A stretch of 7,324 nucleotides of DNA from Bacteroidota bacterium (lineage in GTDB: Bacteria; Bacteroidota; Bacteroidia; Chitinophagales; Chitinophagaceae): assembly GCA_029778965.1 (NCBI GenBank), contig JAKPBL010000677.1, forward strand, positions 1 through 7,324, written 5' to 3'. The position numbers were made by a program, and so were the translations under genes. The notes under the pieces were generated by a model, which saw nothing but the letters and a program-made list of their open reading frames with translations, had not been told where the DNA came from and searched no databases. Position 1 is the stretch's first letter, and every line of letters starts with the position of its first letter. This document shows positions 6,559-7,324 of this stretch, piece after piece.

Positions 6559-7324
6559 ATGAGCCGTTCAAAAAAATACCAGATTGATAAAGTAGTTTAT
6601 CCCATTCAGAAATTCATCCAGAATGAAAAGTCAGGAGGACTTGTATTGGGCATAAGCGTTATTATTGCTTTGATCTTAGCCAACTCTCCGTGGGCGCAAG
6701 GGTATCATCATTTTTTGGAGCACAGCTTCGGGTTTCAATGGGATGGGAATACCTACCTGGAATACGACCTGCACCATTGGGTCAACGATGGGCTGATGGC
6801 TGTTTTCTTTTTCGTGGTAGGGCTTGAATTAAAAAGAGAAATCGTAGCCGGGGAATTATCTGATCCGAGAAAAGCTTTGCTGCCCATTGCTGCAGCAATA
6901 GGCGGAATGCTTGTGCCTGCCGTCATCTATGTCGCTTTTAACCCTGCCGGAGAAGTGCAGCACGGATGGGGTATCCCGATGGCTACCGACATTGCTTTTG
7001 CCCTGGGTGTATTGTATTTGCTGGGCAAAAGAGTTCCACTGGCTTTAAAAGTATTTCTTACTGCTCTGGCGATTGTAGATGATCTGGGAGCTGTTTTGGT
7101 GATTGCCGTTTTTTACACGTCCGATATTTCAGTATTAAATCTGCTGCTTGGATTCGGTTTTCTTTTGATTATGTACTTAGGCAATAAAGCAGGCATAAGG
7201 AGCATTCTTTTTTACGCCATTTTTGGAATAGGCGGTGTTTGGACAGCGTTCCTGCTATCAGGAGTGCATGCCACCATAGCGGCTGTCCTGGCTGCCTTTA
7301 CCATTCCTGCCAATGTGAAGCTAA
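6559..7324 (+). CDS. nhaA: Na+/H+ antiporter NhaA, 3'-truncated
   Basis: The first 255 residues of NhaA, the inner-membrane antiporter that expels Na+ (or Li+) in exchange for protons and serves pH and salt homeostasis. The frame is open to the right edge. Family signatures are clear: FFFVVGLELKREIVAGEL (about 83-100), LPIAAAIGGMLVPA, then MATDIAFALGVL with Asp144, equivalent to E. coli Asp133, and FLTALAIVDDLGAVL with Asp174-Asp175, equivalent to the ion-binding Asp163-Asp164. GVHATIAAV follows at about 236-244. The conserved lysine of TM10 (E. coli Lys300) and the last helices, by E. coli length at least 130 residues, lie beyond the window. The ATG at 6559 gives a short charged N-terminus before the family's usual start region (SGGLVLG). 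There is no Shine-Dalgarno. GC content and codon use are clearly more AT-rich than in the genes left of the tRNA, which could reflect a different origin. Confidence 0.97.
   Translation, partial: MSRSKKYQIDKVVYPIQKFIQNEKSGGLVLGISVIIALILANSPWAQGYHHFLEHSFGFQWDGNTYLEYDLHHWVNDGLMAVFFFVVGLELKREIVAGELSDPRKALLPIAAAIGGMLVPAVIYVAFNPAGEVQHGWGIPMATDIAFALGVLYLLGKRVPLALKVFLTALAIVDDLGAVLVIAVFYTSDISVLNLLLGFGFLLIMYLGNKAGIRSILFYAIFGIGGVWTAFLLSGVHATIAAVLAAFTIPANVKL

Overview
The window looks like chromosomal DNA from a member of the Bacteroidota, most plausibly a Chitinophaga-like relative. The evidence is a large ASPIC/FG-GAP surface protein typical of that group, a YD-repeat lipoprotein, and three perfect matches to the Bacteroidota -7 promoter element TAnnTTTG at sensible positions. 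No species can be named from the sequence alone.

Layout, left to right, with all genes on the + strand: (1) bases 1-3176 hold the 3' part of a very large FG-GAP/VCBS protein with an ASPIC/UnbV domain, whose N-terminus lies off the left edge. (2) A 40-bp gap contains a perfect 11-bp inverted repeat. (3) 3217-5007 encodes a polytopic ArnT/GT39-like glycosyltransferase. (4) 5019-5882 encodes a predicted lipoprotein with four degenerate YD-type repeats. It starts only 11 bp after the glycosyltransferase stop, but probably has its own promoter inside the end of that gene. (5) 5971-6044 is tRNA-Asn(GTT), with its own promoter and a strong UUCG-loop terminator. (6) About 470 bp of AT-rich DNA without a convincing gene contains small direct and tandem repeats. 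(7) 6559 to the right edge is the first two thirds of nhaA, a Na+/H+ antiporter, with the ion-binding aspartates visible.

The genes do not form an obvious single pathway. The surface protein and the glycosyltransferase may be read together and both act at the cell envelope, but a functional link is only inference. The most notable large-scale signal is a sharp fall in GC at the tRNA: hand counts of sample lines give about 53-72% to its left, about 30% just after it, and mostly about 40-57% in nhaA. Together with short repeats 3' of the tRNA, this makes the tRNA-Asn a candidate edge of an acquired segment, although no integrase is visible. I see no CRISPR array, insertion sequence, toxin-antitoxin pair or recognisable defence system, and nothing here that I would call a new biological system.
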